Both the position numbers and the translations under genes were made by a program. Shown here in pieces: positions 35,780 through 46,715 of a DNA stretch of 64,000 bases. Source of the stretch: Rhexocercosporidium sp. MPI-PUGE-AT-0058 (lineage: Eukaryota; Ascomycota; Leotiomycetes; Helotiales). Numbering within the stretch: position 1 is the stretch's first letter; every line of letters begins with the position of its first letter. The notes under the pieces were generated by a model, which saw only the letters and a program-made list of their open reading frames with translations, was not told the origin of the DNA and searched no databases. The stretch is taken from positions 1,860,001 through 1,924,000 of the forward strand of contig JAGTJL010000002.1 of assembly GCA_020746875.1 (NCBI GenBank), written 5' to 3'.

Positions 35780-36790
35780 TCACAGATCAAACAACTTCTT
35801 AACCTGCCCCATTGTGTCCTCAAAATCCTTCACCGAATGCCCAATCGTCCTAGGATCACTATAAATCTCGTGATCGTTGCCACCAACCTCCGTCTTATCG
35901 CCAAAGAAGTGGATGGTTGTGTATTCGACTCCGCCTGGCAATTTCGCCTCATTCTCAAGATGCTGTAGGCAGTACCTCTTATCCCAACCCGTTGGGAAGA
36001 CATCGAATGAGATCTGGCCGCCAATCGAATATCTATGCAAGGAAGGAAGACCACATCAGCCAATGTACTCTTTCACATGCCAGTGTATCGTTCGTTCGTC
36101 TTGAATGGTGCCCATGAAGTATGTATGCAGAGGGATTACTCACGTCAATCCCAAATCCTTAAACTTCTCCCTCAGCACACCCACAAACGTCTCACGGATC
36201 TTGTGCTCCAGATCATAAACCTGATACTCATCCCTCTCCTTGGTACTAGCATTCCTCCCAATCGGACTGACATTGATCATGCCATTCCTAAACTCGACAA
36301 AAGTGCCCCTCTTAATCGGGATGTCCAGATCCGCAATATAATGCAAGATGAAATTGACCAATTCTTTGAACTTGGGCTCGCCGAGCCACGATATGAAGGA
36401 GTGAGTTGCGAGAGGCTGCCCGAGCTTGAAGGCCGTAAGGCCATTCTCGGAGAAGCAGTAGTCGAATAGGGTGGTTACGTTTGCGCGGGCTGGGACGCCG
36501 ATTTGCTCTTGTTGTTTTATGAGGTCAGAACCGCCGACAAAGCCGATGGCTACTTTTTGGCGGAGGGAGTGGAGGAGGGCGAGCATTTCGGGGGTGGCTT
36601 CCTGTAGGGTTTATATGAGTTAGTGTTTCTCTTTCTCTTCAAGATATATAGCTGTGGTTTTGAATATGTGTTGGGGCCAGGGAGGAAAACTAAGTACCCC
36701 GCGTGGATAGGTGAGTGTGCCATCAACGTCGAAGAGGCAAATTGTGTTACTGATTGGGCGCTCGTTCAGCGCTGCGTATGTGGCTGCCAT
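35780..36790 (-). CDS. sec53: phosphomannomutase (Sec53/PMM)
   Basis: Cytosolic HAD-superfamily enzyme converting mannose-6-phosphate to mannose-1-phosphate for GDP-mannose, needed for N-glycans, O-mannosylation and GPI anchors. Exons 36790-36698, 36601-36144 and 36032-35780 give 267 residues, the usual length. The nucleophile motif FDVDGTLT has Asp21 and Asp23. Further signatures are [69 protein letters not shown], and the C-terminal [17 protein letters not shown] with DPRTIGHSV. The start at 36790 gives a normal short N-terminus. It shares a metabolic theme with the mannosidase and calnexin genes in this window but is not clustered with them. Confidence 0.96.
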
Positions 36791-37326
36791 CTTGAGGGTA
36801 TGAAGGAAGAATTGATTAAAAATGTAAAGAAGAGATATTTGGACTTTGGACGAGGAGGAAAGCAAGCAAAGGCGGTCTAGAAACGTGGTGGAGGGGTTGC
36901 TTCGAACTATTTTAAATGGCTGCAGGGTAGGCGGAAACCCCCACTACCCTCCACTCGGCTGTTCCCCTGAACCATCTGAACAGTCAACAGTCATCACGGC
37001 ATTCCCGTCCAGAGCTTCATTCGCTCCATCATATCCCCTTTTCACCAACGAAGCCAGAAGAGCACATGTGATTTAATCTATCCTTCATTTTCTCAAATGA
37101 TCATGTATTTGTTTTCTCTCTTCCTTTTCGCTTTATCGAAGAATTAGAAGGGAATATAGAAAAAAGTTGAAAAAGAAGGCTGCATAAAAAACCAGGCGCA
37201 ACCCTACAACTCCATCCTTTCTCCCAATGCTGCTCAAATCGTAAGAATCGCTCGCAATCAAGATATAGTAGAATCGTTAAGATCCAACCCCTCTACTTTA
37301 CTATCCCTCACTTATTCAAGCATTCC
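36791..37326. other. intergenic region upstream of PMM gene
   Basis: 536 bp between two minus-strand genes: the promoter of PMM and the 3' flank of the WW-PhoD gene. A T/A-rich part near 37090-37200 may be the terminator. No gene seen. Confidence 0.45.
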
Positions 37327-40300
37327 TCATCGCCCAAACTCCAGACTGGGAATGATAACCGGGCCATATTTCGTCGGCGCAGCAAATCCACTATCACCCT
37401 GCACGATGAAATCGACCGCCAAACTCAGCTTCGCCAAGCCTGTCTGTCCATTCTGCGAGTTCGTGGAGTAGGTTGTGCCAGGCACGGCTTCGGGGTCGTA
37501 GGCTACGAAAGCAGCGTAGTTCCTCCTGCCCATGAGCTTCTTCATCTCGCGCGGGCCGCCGTTGGTATCGGTCTGGAAGATCTCCATCATGTCCTCCTTG
37601 GTGTCGGAGACTTGGTTGGTGGTCTTTTGGCCGTTGGCGGGAACGTAAAGTGGTTTGTTGTTATGCAGCATCTTGAGGACGTAGGAAGGGGGAGGGGCGG
37701 CTACGACTGCGGAGGAGATTACTTGGTACATGGTTTTGTGGTCGCTGGGGTGGCTTGGATCGTGAACGAGACCGGCGCCGCAGCAGTTGACGTCTGAGTG
37801 GTTGTTAGTAGGTACTTAGCTTGATATGGATGAAGAGACGGCTTACCTCCAGATAAGAAGGTCATTCGGATACCCTTCTGGTTCGCGATTCCTTGTAGCG
37901 TCCTGATCAAGTATGTTCTTTCCAGGTCTTTCGATTCGTGAGTCCACATGTCTCTTAGCTCATCAGCGATATCGATATCTCCAAAGGTATTCAAAACACC
38001 GCCCATCAAGCCATGTTTGCCAACTGCTTTCTTCACTGATGTGAATCCAGATTGGACTGCATCCCTGCCACCAACAACACCAGCCACGGAGCTAGTCACT
38101 TTACCGAGCAAGTTATAAGTTCCGGTGACACCCTTCTTTGCAGAAGATATGGTGTGAGCAATACTCTCGACTGTATCCAGGCGAGGGTAGACAACCGGAA
38201 CGGAGATCATCCAGATGCAGTGCTGAACACTAGGTGGCAGTGTCGCTACTTTCGGGAATATACCTTGGTATGTTGGACCTGCTAGGACTTGACGCTGGTT
38301 GCGTTCTGAGCGACAATCTGGTCCTACCACTACTACGGCGGGGCCAAGATATTTGACAAAGTGCCAACCAGATCCGGTGATCGTGAAAAGATCTACATCC
38401 GAGTTGACATTTCTGAGTATCTCGAGAGTTGTGTGGTGTTGGAACAAGAGATACATCTCGATTCCAACTCTTCCAATGTTCTTGAACATATTAGAAGATT
38501 GCATGTATTCAGGGTATGAACCAAATCCATCAAAACTGTAAAGTATTAGCAGTCGTGTTTCAATTTTCAAGTTTCTCTACTCACATGTCATGATCGTCGA
38601 TTTGAAGGATGTGGGGAATCTGAGCGAATGCCTCTCTCAGGTATGGCTGATCAAAGTGACTGGTGTAATAGTGAAAGTATGCATGCGAAACATCCTCTTC
38701 ATGCCTCGCCGTCCAAGCCGCACTCTTCCGGTTATCCTTCCCACTCATCGCCAGCCATTGTTTCAGCAGCGGGATTTCCTTCCATAACCTGTCACCATAG
38801 ATTTGATCACCTAGACCAAGTTGAACGTGGAAACCACCACACTCGACATTCTTTTGCAGGATATCTTTCCACATGAACCCAATGCCGCCGAGTTTGGAAC
38901 GCTCATTAACACTAGTGTTCATGGCGAAATCGTTGCCAGAATGAGCGATGAATCTCCAGTTGGTCTCATGGCGACCTGCTACTAGGAACTCGTATCGTGT
39001 GCATCCCAAGTGCGAGGTAATCGCATATGTCCACTTGTCACTTGGTCCATCGCCCATCTGCAAATCAAGATCATATCTGTAAAATGTCCACCGTTGATGT
39101 GTGAAGATCGGGCTTGGCTTTAGTTGGCGAGGGTTTGGAGACAGATCAACGCTTTGATGGATATGGATAGTTGGAGGCTGTGGGGCATCCGTCACCAACA
39201 TAATAGTACCAAGCCACATACCCCTCTCCATATCCATGTTCACATATCGAAGATATGGACCAAAATACACTCCATTCGTCGGCGCAATCTTGTACATGTC
39301 AACACCTGCACTTGGTGGTGGGCCGGAGAATCCCGCAGCCGTTGGAGTTTGAGATGCCATGCTCATAATACTTTCCGCGTAGCCTGGAGTGTGTGGAGGG
39401 AAGCCAGGAGATCCAAGAGGAGTCTTGCCAAAAGCACTGAATCCTGGAGAGGCCAGGGGATTTCCATAGGTTGATACAGTAGGAGACAACGGGACAGTAT
39501 CGGGATGGTTTAAAGGCGTGGGGCCTTTTGGAAATTCCCACTGTGTAGCTTGAGTTGGAAGATGGATGTAGTAGTATTGTCCAGAGTTCTGGTCTAGATG
39601 AGCAATCCAACCTTCTGGAAGCGGAGGTGGTGAGCTCGGTCCAGCTCCCTGGAAAGGGGATGAATTTGCAAATTGTTGAACAGGGGCTGCTTGTGCAGCA
39701 GCGGCATGTTGAGCATTTGATGCTTCTTCTCTCGGGTCATTGGCAAAGGCAGGATGGCCCGGATGTTGAAGAGCTGGTGATGTGAGAGGGGAAGCAATGT
39801 TTGGTTTTGGAGCCGTGTTAATTGCAGCTGGCACACTGCCAGTACGGCCCTTTTCATTAGGATATGTTTGAGCTGCACCAGTACTGCCAGGAGTTACACT
39901 AGAATAGGCTGGGGGAGGAGAAGGTGACAATTGCATCCGCTGGAAATCTTGTTCCAACGCATTTGGTTGACTCGCTGTGCTTGGTCTGCGCTGCTGCTGT
40001 CCTGGAGGAGGCGAATTTGAGACTTGATTTGGACCTTGATAGACCGTAGGTGGACCATGAGGCTGGTTGTCTGGCGACTCCGTTGGTGTCCAAGGTCTGG
40101 GAATGCTCTGGTGCTGGACTGGGATGAGACCCGGAGACTGTGGTAGCTGGGGAACTGGTGGAGGTCCATATTGATTTTGTCTTTGAGCAGCAGCCGCATT
40201 CTGTGCTTGGAGACTACTCAAAGTAGCCGTTCCTGATATTCCTGCCGCGGCATATCTTGCTTCAATTCCACCACCGGCTTGTTCTCCTGGCCCTACGATC

Positions 40301-41055
40301 GGGGTCTCGGGAGGCGGAGGCGATCCTCTTGTAGCCCTCGTGGTCGAGGTCGAAGCTGTTGAAGCGAATCGGTTCATCGCGCTGGGAGCGATCAGGTTGG
40401 GGTTTTCTGACGATGTCCCATTAAGCTCAACTGCTCCTGGAACCGGTGGTGGGTAATATTGCTGACGAAACTCAGGATAAGAGGGAGTGCTAGACTGAGA
40501 CGGACGTGATGCGGCGGCAGCAGGTTTAGGATCTCTCCTAGGCTGCTTTGCAAACAACCCTTCCTTGTCCGGTAGATCTGGACCCGGTGATTCTGGTAGT
40601 GGTTTTGGAGCTGTGCCTCTTCGTTCTGCGAGACCTGGCCCTCTTTTGTCGAGTGGGCTTGTATTCAGACGTGGTGTGCTATCGTTTGAAGCTGTCCTTC
40701 CGCTACCCTCCGGTCTGCCCTGGTTCCCCGAGCCTTGTCTACCTGAAGATGGCTTCGAGTCTTCAGGGTATGGAGCTTTCTGCTTTCGAGACTCGGACGG
40801 CCGGGTGTAGGTATCGTCGTCGTCAGGATACGGCAGAGGACTTGCTGAACTCGATGCGCCGGGAGGCAGAGGGAAGCTGTGTTTGCTGGTGGGTGCCTGA
40901 TAGTTCATTCGCCCCGACGCGGCTGAGTCTGCTCGAGGTTTGGGGCTGGTCGGCTTGGATATTCTCAAAGGCTCGACAGTAGGGCTGTCTTCTCCATTAT
41001 TCGAGGGCCGTGAGAAGAAGAGCTCCTCATCCGGCTTGCCTTGACGGCCGGCCAT
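37327..41055 (-). CDS. WW-domain PhoD-like phosphatase
   Basis: Large protein joining a disordered region, a WW domain and a PhoD-like metallophosphatase domain. Exons 41055-38585, 38535-37847 and 37793-37327 give 1208 residues. Residues 1-470 are Pro/Ser/Gln-rich with many PPP runs and a PPxY motif (PPAY near 383). The WW domain is near 472-506 (LPEGWIAHLDQNSGQYYYIH ... TQWEFP). The phosphatase region has GVYFGPYLRYVNMDMERGMW, FHVQLGLGDQIYGDRLWKEI (GDQxYxD), QIDDHDIFDGFGSYPEYMQS (DDHDIFDG across the first junction), and RTLQGIANQKGIRMTFLSGD with CCGAGL across the second. The ATG at 41055 starts a clean N-terminus. Substrate unknown; a phosphodiester or phosphomonoester is expected from the family. 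The WW domain suggests binding of proline-rich partners. Confidence 0.92.
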
Positions 41056-42338
41056 CGTCAGGTACGGAAATGAACGATCCAATGAAGATTCGGTGCGTGA
41101 TGCACGAAGTGTTATTTATAGGACGTTGGATTCGACGGGTAAGCTATTTCTCTTGAGGCACAGAGATCGCTGCCGGTAAGGCGGGGTGTATCAGAATGAG
41201 GTCGGGTTTGCTGCGACCGCTGACGAGGCAGAAATACAAATGCAAGATGGTGATGCAGATACGGAAAGCTGAGAGGTGGGAGGGTGAAGCAAGATAGGAG
41301 AAACGAAACAAAGGTAGATGCGATCTTTCAATAAGCAAGTCGGCAAGCAGGAAAGCTGGCTATTCGACGATAGATTGGCTCCAGAGCAAACAGACGCCCA
41401 CGTCAACGATGGCGGCGATTTCCTGATGGTGAGAAGCCCGGGAAGACCTGTGTGATTGGCGGGGCTGAAGGCGCTGGCATCTTGGCCACTCATCGCTCGT
41501 GAACATCCCTGCCGGCGGCTAGAAGATGTCCAAATGCGCTCGACTCGGGACTTGAACTGAGGTGCGTTGCATTGCCGCCGAGCAAGATGGACAGGGAGAA
41601 GACAAGAGGAGAGGAGGGAAAGAGAGTGAGTTCAGAGATAGACAGAGAGAAGTTTGACCAGGATGATAACGGACGAAAAGATATCACCATTCACCACCGT
41701 GCATGTCTCCTCTGTCTTCTGTCTCTGTTTCCCATGTCTCTGGCTCTTCTGCATGGCATATGGCAAGTATCAAGTCGCACAGATCAAGAATAACACCAAG
41801 CGCTTCGGCCCCCAAGTCCAACCCAGCAGCCAGCCTCCCCCTTTCCCGCGAGCTATCTGCGGGCACGGGGAACCACTAAATTCCCTAGGGTGCAGGTGAC
41901 AAGACAAGCTGAACGGATCTGAACAAGAAGATTGAACAGTCCTGATGAACGAGAAGAGATGTGACCTGATTCAACTTTGCAATGTACTATACATGGCCGC
42001 TATGAGTACTGAGTTGCAATGTCTAACACACATTTGCAATAATTTGTAAAGTCATAGCAAATAAAGATCACTTTCTCCCACTCAAATATGGCAGCTGAGT
42101 CAGCATCCTCGGTTGCAATCTCAGGGCCAGGGGTTCAGCCCCACCAGGCCCGAAACCACTTTAGCTCTCGCTTAACACGTCGCGTTCATCGCATCGCGTC
42201 CCAGGACGCGACCTTCATTTTCATATCCTCTTCTACCTCGACCCTTCCACTTCCACTTTCCTCCCCAACAACCAACTTTTCTCCATCTCGACCTCGACCC
42301 TTCCCATTAATCCACAACAGCAAGAACCACCAGACACA
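41056..42338. other. 1.28-kb divergent intergenic region PhoD/CDC6
   Basis: Shared upstream region of a minus- and a plus-strand gene. Minus-strand frames at 41.1-41.7 kb look like leader sequence. The CDC6 side carries three ACGCGA elements (separate entry). No gene recognised. Confidence 0.5.
42180..42211. promoter_or_regulatory. cluster of three MCB-like ACGCGA sites
   Basis: ACGCGA occurs at 42180-42185 and 42194-42199 (minus strand, read TCGCGT on plus) and at 42206-42211 (plus strand), all within 32 bp and about 130-160 bp before the CDC6 start codon. MBF-type factors bind ACGCGT-like cores at G1/S genes in yeasts, so cell-cycle control is a reasonable inference. Confidence 0.55.
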
Positions 42339-44336
42339 ATGGCATCTTCTGTACTGGGAAAGCGGACTCGAAGCTCAACGAACTCTGGTATGTTTCTTCC
42401 TCCGAATTTCTCGAGCTCCACTAATTGCAGCTAAGCATCGAAACGCGTCAAAATCTGCCAGCAACCTGAAATATTCAACGACGAGAACGATAATCCCTTC
42501 GTGACTAAGATCACACATAACGAGACTCAAGATGGCGAACCAATGGAGATTGACGTGTCGACACCAGCAAAGCACGGCGCTGCTGGACGACGAATTGCCC
42601 TTTCGGACTCAAAATCGAAGACACACTTCAATGCCAGCAATAACGGTCAGTATGCGGACTCGAGCAAATGTGAACTCGACTCACAAGAGGCAGATGTCAG
42701 TTCGGAACGCATCCAAAACCCTACACCTCAGACTCCCCGACATCGCGATGCACTCTCGAAGGCTGTTCCTGTTACCCCTAGACATCGTGTCATGCTTGCC
42801 GGAAAGCCATTGACTCCTCGAACTCCACGAACGCCAATGACACCTGGTGGATCAATCACAACTGTGTACAGTAAGGCACGGCAATTGTTTACGCGCAGCA
42901 CAGAGACTGGCAGACTTGTTGGACGGGAGGCTGAGAGAGAAGAATTGTCAAGTTTTGTCAGGGAGTGTATCGCCAAGACGTCCGGGGGCTGTACTTATGT
43001 CAGTGGACCACCAGGAACGGGAAAAAGTGCTATGGTGAACGAGGTTACGGAATCATTCGAATCGTCATCCACGGTGAAGAAGGCCTATATCAACTGCATG
43101 AGCATGAAGACCTCAAAGGACTTGCAAGGAAATTTGCTGGAGAACTTGTGTGAAGGAGTCGAAGTCCTCGAGGGAGATGAGATCAAGACTTTGCAAGGGA
43201 TGTTCGTTCCAAGGAAGAAGTCCAAGACAGTCTTTGTTGTTACCCTCGACGAAATCGACCACATCCTTACTCTGGACCTGGAAATCCTTTACAAGCTATT
43301 CGAATGGTCTCTGCAGAAATCTTCGCGCCTTGTATTGGTCGGAATTGCAAATGCATTGGATATGACAGATCGATTTCTTCCTCGGTTGAAGGCCAGGAAC
43401 TTGAAGCCACACCTTCTTCCATTCCTTCCTTACAGCGCGGCCCAGATCAAGACAGTTATTGTTACTAGACTAAAGTCTCTCGTACCAGCCGACAGCGCAA
43501 CACCGGATTACGTTCCTTTCCTCCACCCAGCAGCTATCGAGCTATGCTCTCGGAAGGTTTCCAGCCAAAGTGGAGATTTACGCAAAGCTTTCGACATTTG
43601 CAGACGAGCCATCGATCTGGTTGAGGCAGAGACCAAGCAGAAGCATGATCAAGCTTTGAGTGAACAGCTGCACCAGGAATGCCCATCTAGCCCTTCCAAG
43701 AGACCACTTGAAGAGAACGCGAACCTCGCATCTCCAGCCAGACCGCAAATCACACAATCTGTACCAGGGAAAGCTCTTGCTCAATCATTGGGGACGTTGA
43801 CTGTGGAGACAGCCCCACGAGCACTCATCTCGCATGTCAACAAGATCACATCCTCCACATTCGGCAACGGAGCGAACCAGAGACTCAAGGCTCTGAACCT
43901 GCAGCAAAAGGCCGCTCTATGCGCCTTGGTAGCAGTTGAGAAGAACAAGCGAGAAGCAGCTGCGAACGTCATGGCCACACCTTCCAAGTCCAAGAACGCA
44001 GCTCCAACCATCAAAGCTCTGTACGATGTCTACTGCAAGTTGTGCACGCGCGATTCCATCCTCCATCCTCTCACCAGCACAGAATTCAGAGACGTGATTG
44101 GAAGCTTGGAGACACTTTCTCTGATCAGCGCCGTCGATGGCAGGAACGGATCTTTTGTCGCATTGAACGCTGGACCTAGAAAAGGTCGCGCTCCTAAGTT
44201 CGGAGGTGGAATCGGTGTAGGAGATGAGAAGCGTGTTGGCAGCTGTGTTGGCGAGAAGGAGGTCGCGCAAGCTGTTGAGGGCTTGGGTGCGGGTATCTTG
44301 AAGAGTATTTTGCATGGAGAGGGGTTGGATTGGTGA
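42339..44336 (+). CDS. cdc6: DNA replication licensing factor Cdc6
   Basis: Nuclear AAA+ ATPase that joins ORC at origins and helps load the MCM helicase. Exons 42339-42387 and 42436-44336 give 649 residues. The N-terminus has a basic NLS-like patch (VLGKRTRSSTN, ASKRVKICQQPE) and repeated T-P sites (TPQTPRH, PVTPRHR, PLTPRTPRTPMTP), candidate CDK sites. The acceptor after GCAGCTAAG was chosen because it alone keeps the frame open. The AAA+ core begins near LVGREAEREEL; Walker A GPPGTGKS is near 206, Walker B VVTLDEIDH near 285, sensor 1 LVGIANALDMTDR, and sensor 2 region SGDLRKAFDICRRAIDL. A C-terminal winged-helix region follows (FRDVIGSLETLSLISAVDGR). ORC1 was considered, but length, the lack of a BAH domain and the layout favour Cdc6. 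Confidence 0.93.
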
Positions 44337-45530
44337 TTTGGCTCCTTATATATTTGGGGAGTTGGGTCTCTGCATAGCGCATTTGGTTTTCTTTGCATGG
44401 GTGTAGCACAGCACGGTATAGGATTACATGCATGGGTTGGCGTTGGCAGGAACACACTTGTATAGAATACGATAGGGATATGTGTAGGACACGGGCTGCA
44501 TCACTCTGAGGATAGGATTCATTCCAATGTATAATTTACAAACACCTCGGGGCTTTTTCAACAGTGATCCAACCCTTGTCTGATCCTTCATAGGCATAGT
44601 GGTGATTAGGTGGGTGTTCTTTCATCCCGAATCTCCTGTATCGATATACTTGCTTATTCACCCCAAGGTACTATCTGGACACTGCGCTATTTGAGAGTCC
44701 AGAGAGGAGGACAGTCCGCGTAACTGCATCAAAGTGCAAGTGTAGCGCGAGGTATGAGGCTAAGTGTGATTTGATGGCAAAGAATCTGGATGGGGAAGTG
44801 GGACGGGGAATAGAGCTGAAGATGTTTCTGGTGGCGTATGTTTTCTGATCGTCAACTTGTTTTTATTTTGTCTTGTCTTTTTATGTGGGTGTATGATAAT
44901 AGCGTACTGAGCTCACCTGGTCTGATCTGAGCTGAATGAGGAGTTATATACTGTACTTTTGTTGGGTTTTAGCGGTATTGAGAAGGAAGGGGACGGTATG
45001 TTACGAAATACGACGTGGGTTATAATGGGGGATGATAGGGGAAAGTGCTACATGGAGATGTCCCAGGACTGTTCGGTGTCCCCTTAATATAAGCGTTTTT
45101 GAGGAAGGAAATAGCACAGGACAGTGAAGAATACAGACATGATTGACCAAATCAACCAGTGAATGTTGCCGAAGGAGGAACAGAGCTGTATTTTCGTGGG
45201 CCGGTCCTCATAGATGAAAGAGAAGATGGTAGAAAGGCAGAATCCTGAAGAATAATAGGGAAGCAGTGCTTGACCTGACTGGAAGGAGAATGTTGGAGTA
45301 TACCTACCACTTTAGGAACAAAGTACACAAATGGCTGGGCTGGCTGGCCTTCTTGTCAGCGGGGCCTTAGTCAACAGATCGTTTCGTCTTATTCGGTAGG
45401 CCCTCTATGAACCCATCTCAAGGTAGATGAGCGAAGTAGGATTTCATCTGTCCGAGCGGCGAGACTTCCTTTCTTGAGGCAATCCCCGTAATGTCGCCAT
45501 CTTCAAGTCGCCTCCAAGTCCTCTGACAAA
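44337..45530. other. 1.2-kb intergenic region downstream of CDC6
   Basis: No coding sequence recognised. Mixed composition with T-rich and G-rich stretches. Confidence 0.45.
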
Positions 45531-46715
45531 TCATGCCTTCCCTTCCTTTCCACCGCTACTTTCAGCTCCCTTGGTCTTGCCCAGTTGAGCCTTCGGCTCA
45601 TCTACCTTCGCGCGCTCCGACTCCCCGAAGCTCGCCAACAGATCATCGATCTTCTTCTCGAGGCTTGTCAGATTCGACTCCAGAGCCTGCGCCGTCTTCT
45701 CGCCCCTAAGTTGTCATATTTGTCAGTGCCACCACTGATTCCATATGGAGGTCGAGAAGAAGAGAAGAGAGAACGGAGAAGAAGTAGTGAGAATCAAGAA
45801 AGTGAAGGCGCGAGAGCTAATTGGGGGTGGTCCCCCTGAATAGGGCGTGGTCGTCGTCTCGTTCGGGGAGCCGGTGCTAAGAAAAACGGGTGATGATATC
45901 TTGACAGCTCAGGTTCAGAACCAGGGCCTGGCCTAGACCACCTCAAGCCGTGCGGGGAAAAGCGCCGGCGGACGTTTGATGCCAGTCCGAAAGAGCATCA
46001 CGAAAGAGCATGCATGTGATGAGAAAGTGGGCATGGGCTTTTGGCAAAACAGAGAAACCAATATCGCCGTGTGTGTGTGTGAAGGTACGTACTTTGCGAT
46101 TTGCTGGAGGGTCTAGAACGATGAGAAGCATTAGCGGGGCTGGGCTGGGCTGGGCTGTGCTAGGTAGGCTGGATGTGCTGTATGTAGTACTGTACTATAC
46201 TACTGTACGACTGACGGGACTGCCGGGTCCGGGTGCATGCGGCATGAGATGGACTCAGCAAGACAAGCAAGAAGATGGGAATCCTGAAATTGGACGGAGT
46301 CGGGCCATGCGGCCGGAGAATTGCCATCGAAGGGAGCATGCCATTGCCAAATCGCTTTGCTGATGTTGCTCTGCTCCTGCATAGCGTAGCATGGCATGGC
46401 GTGGCCTGATGACCTGACGATGGGATTGCTCGCGTGGCATTGAAGATTGGAAGATTGGAAGATGGGAGGGGGGCAGGGGGGCAGGGCAACCTGGGAGCCG
46501 GCCCAGAGTAACCCTGTCCTGCCCCGCATGCATGGCCAGGCAGAATGGCCATTGCCGCGATTCAGACACCGTAAATTCGGTGCGAGGGAAATGCACTGAA
46601 TGAATGAATGGGGTTGGAAGAAAGAGAATAGAGTAAGAAGATGGCGTACCTGCGCTAGATCATGCTCGTCGGCCGCCCCAGCAGCAGCAGCAGAAAGGTC
46701 GTTCGACGAGGCCAT
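45531..46715 (-). CDS. small coiled-coil protein of unknown function, long introns
   Basis: Three exons, 46715-46650, 46112-46093 (20 nt) and 45705-45531, join in frame to 86 residues. It starts MASSNDLSAAAAGAADEHDL, continues TLQQIAKGEKTAQALESNLT and SLEKKIDDLLASFGESERAK, and ends in a Lys/Gly/Ser-rich tail. The centre is a strong heptad coiled coil. Splice sites are good (CAG|GTACGC, TCTAG|ACC, AA|GTACGT, CTTAG|G). The introns are 537 and 387 nt, several times longer than any other intron in this window, and rich in simple repeats. I do not recognise the family; small coiled-coil subunits of larger complexes have this look. The model rests on frame agreement and splice consensus, so exon 1 in particular needs support. 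Confidence 0.55.

Noticed and set aside
45585..45839. Plus-strand frame over the third exon of the small coiled-coil gene
   Set aside because: Antisense shadow; the minus-strand reading gives a heptad coiled coil with consistent splice sites.
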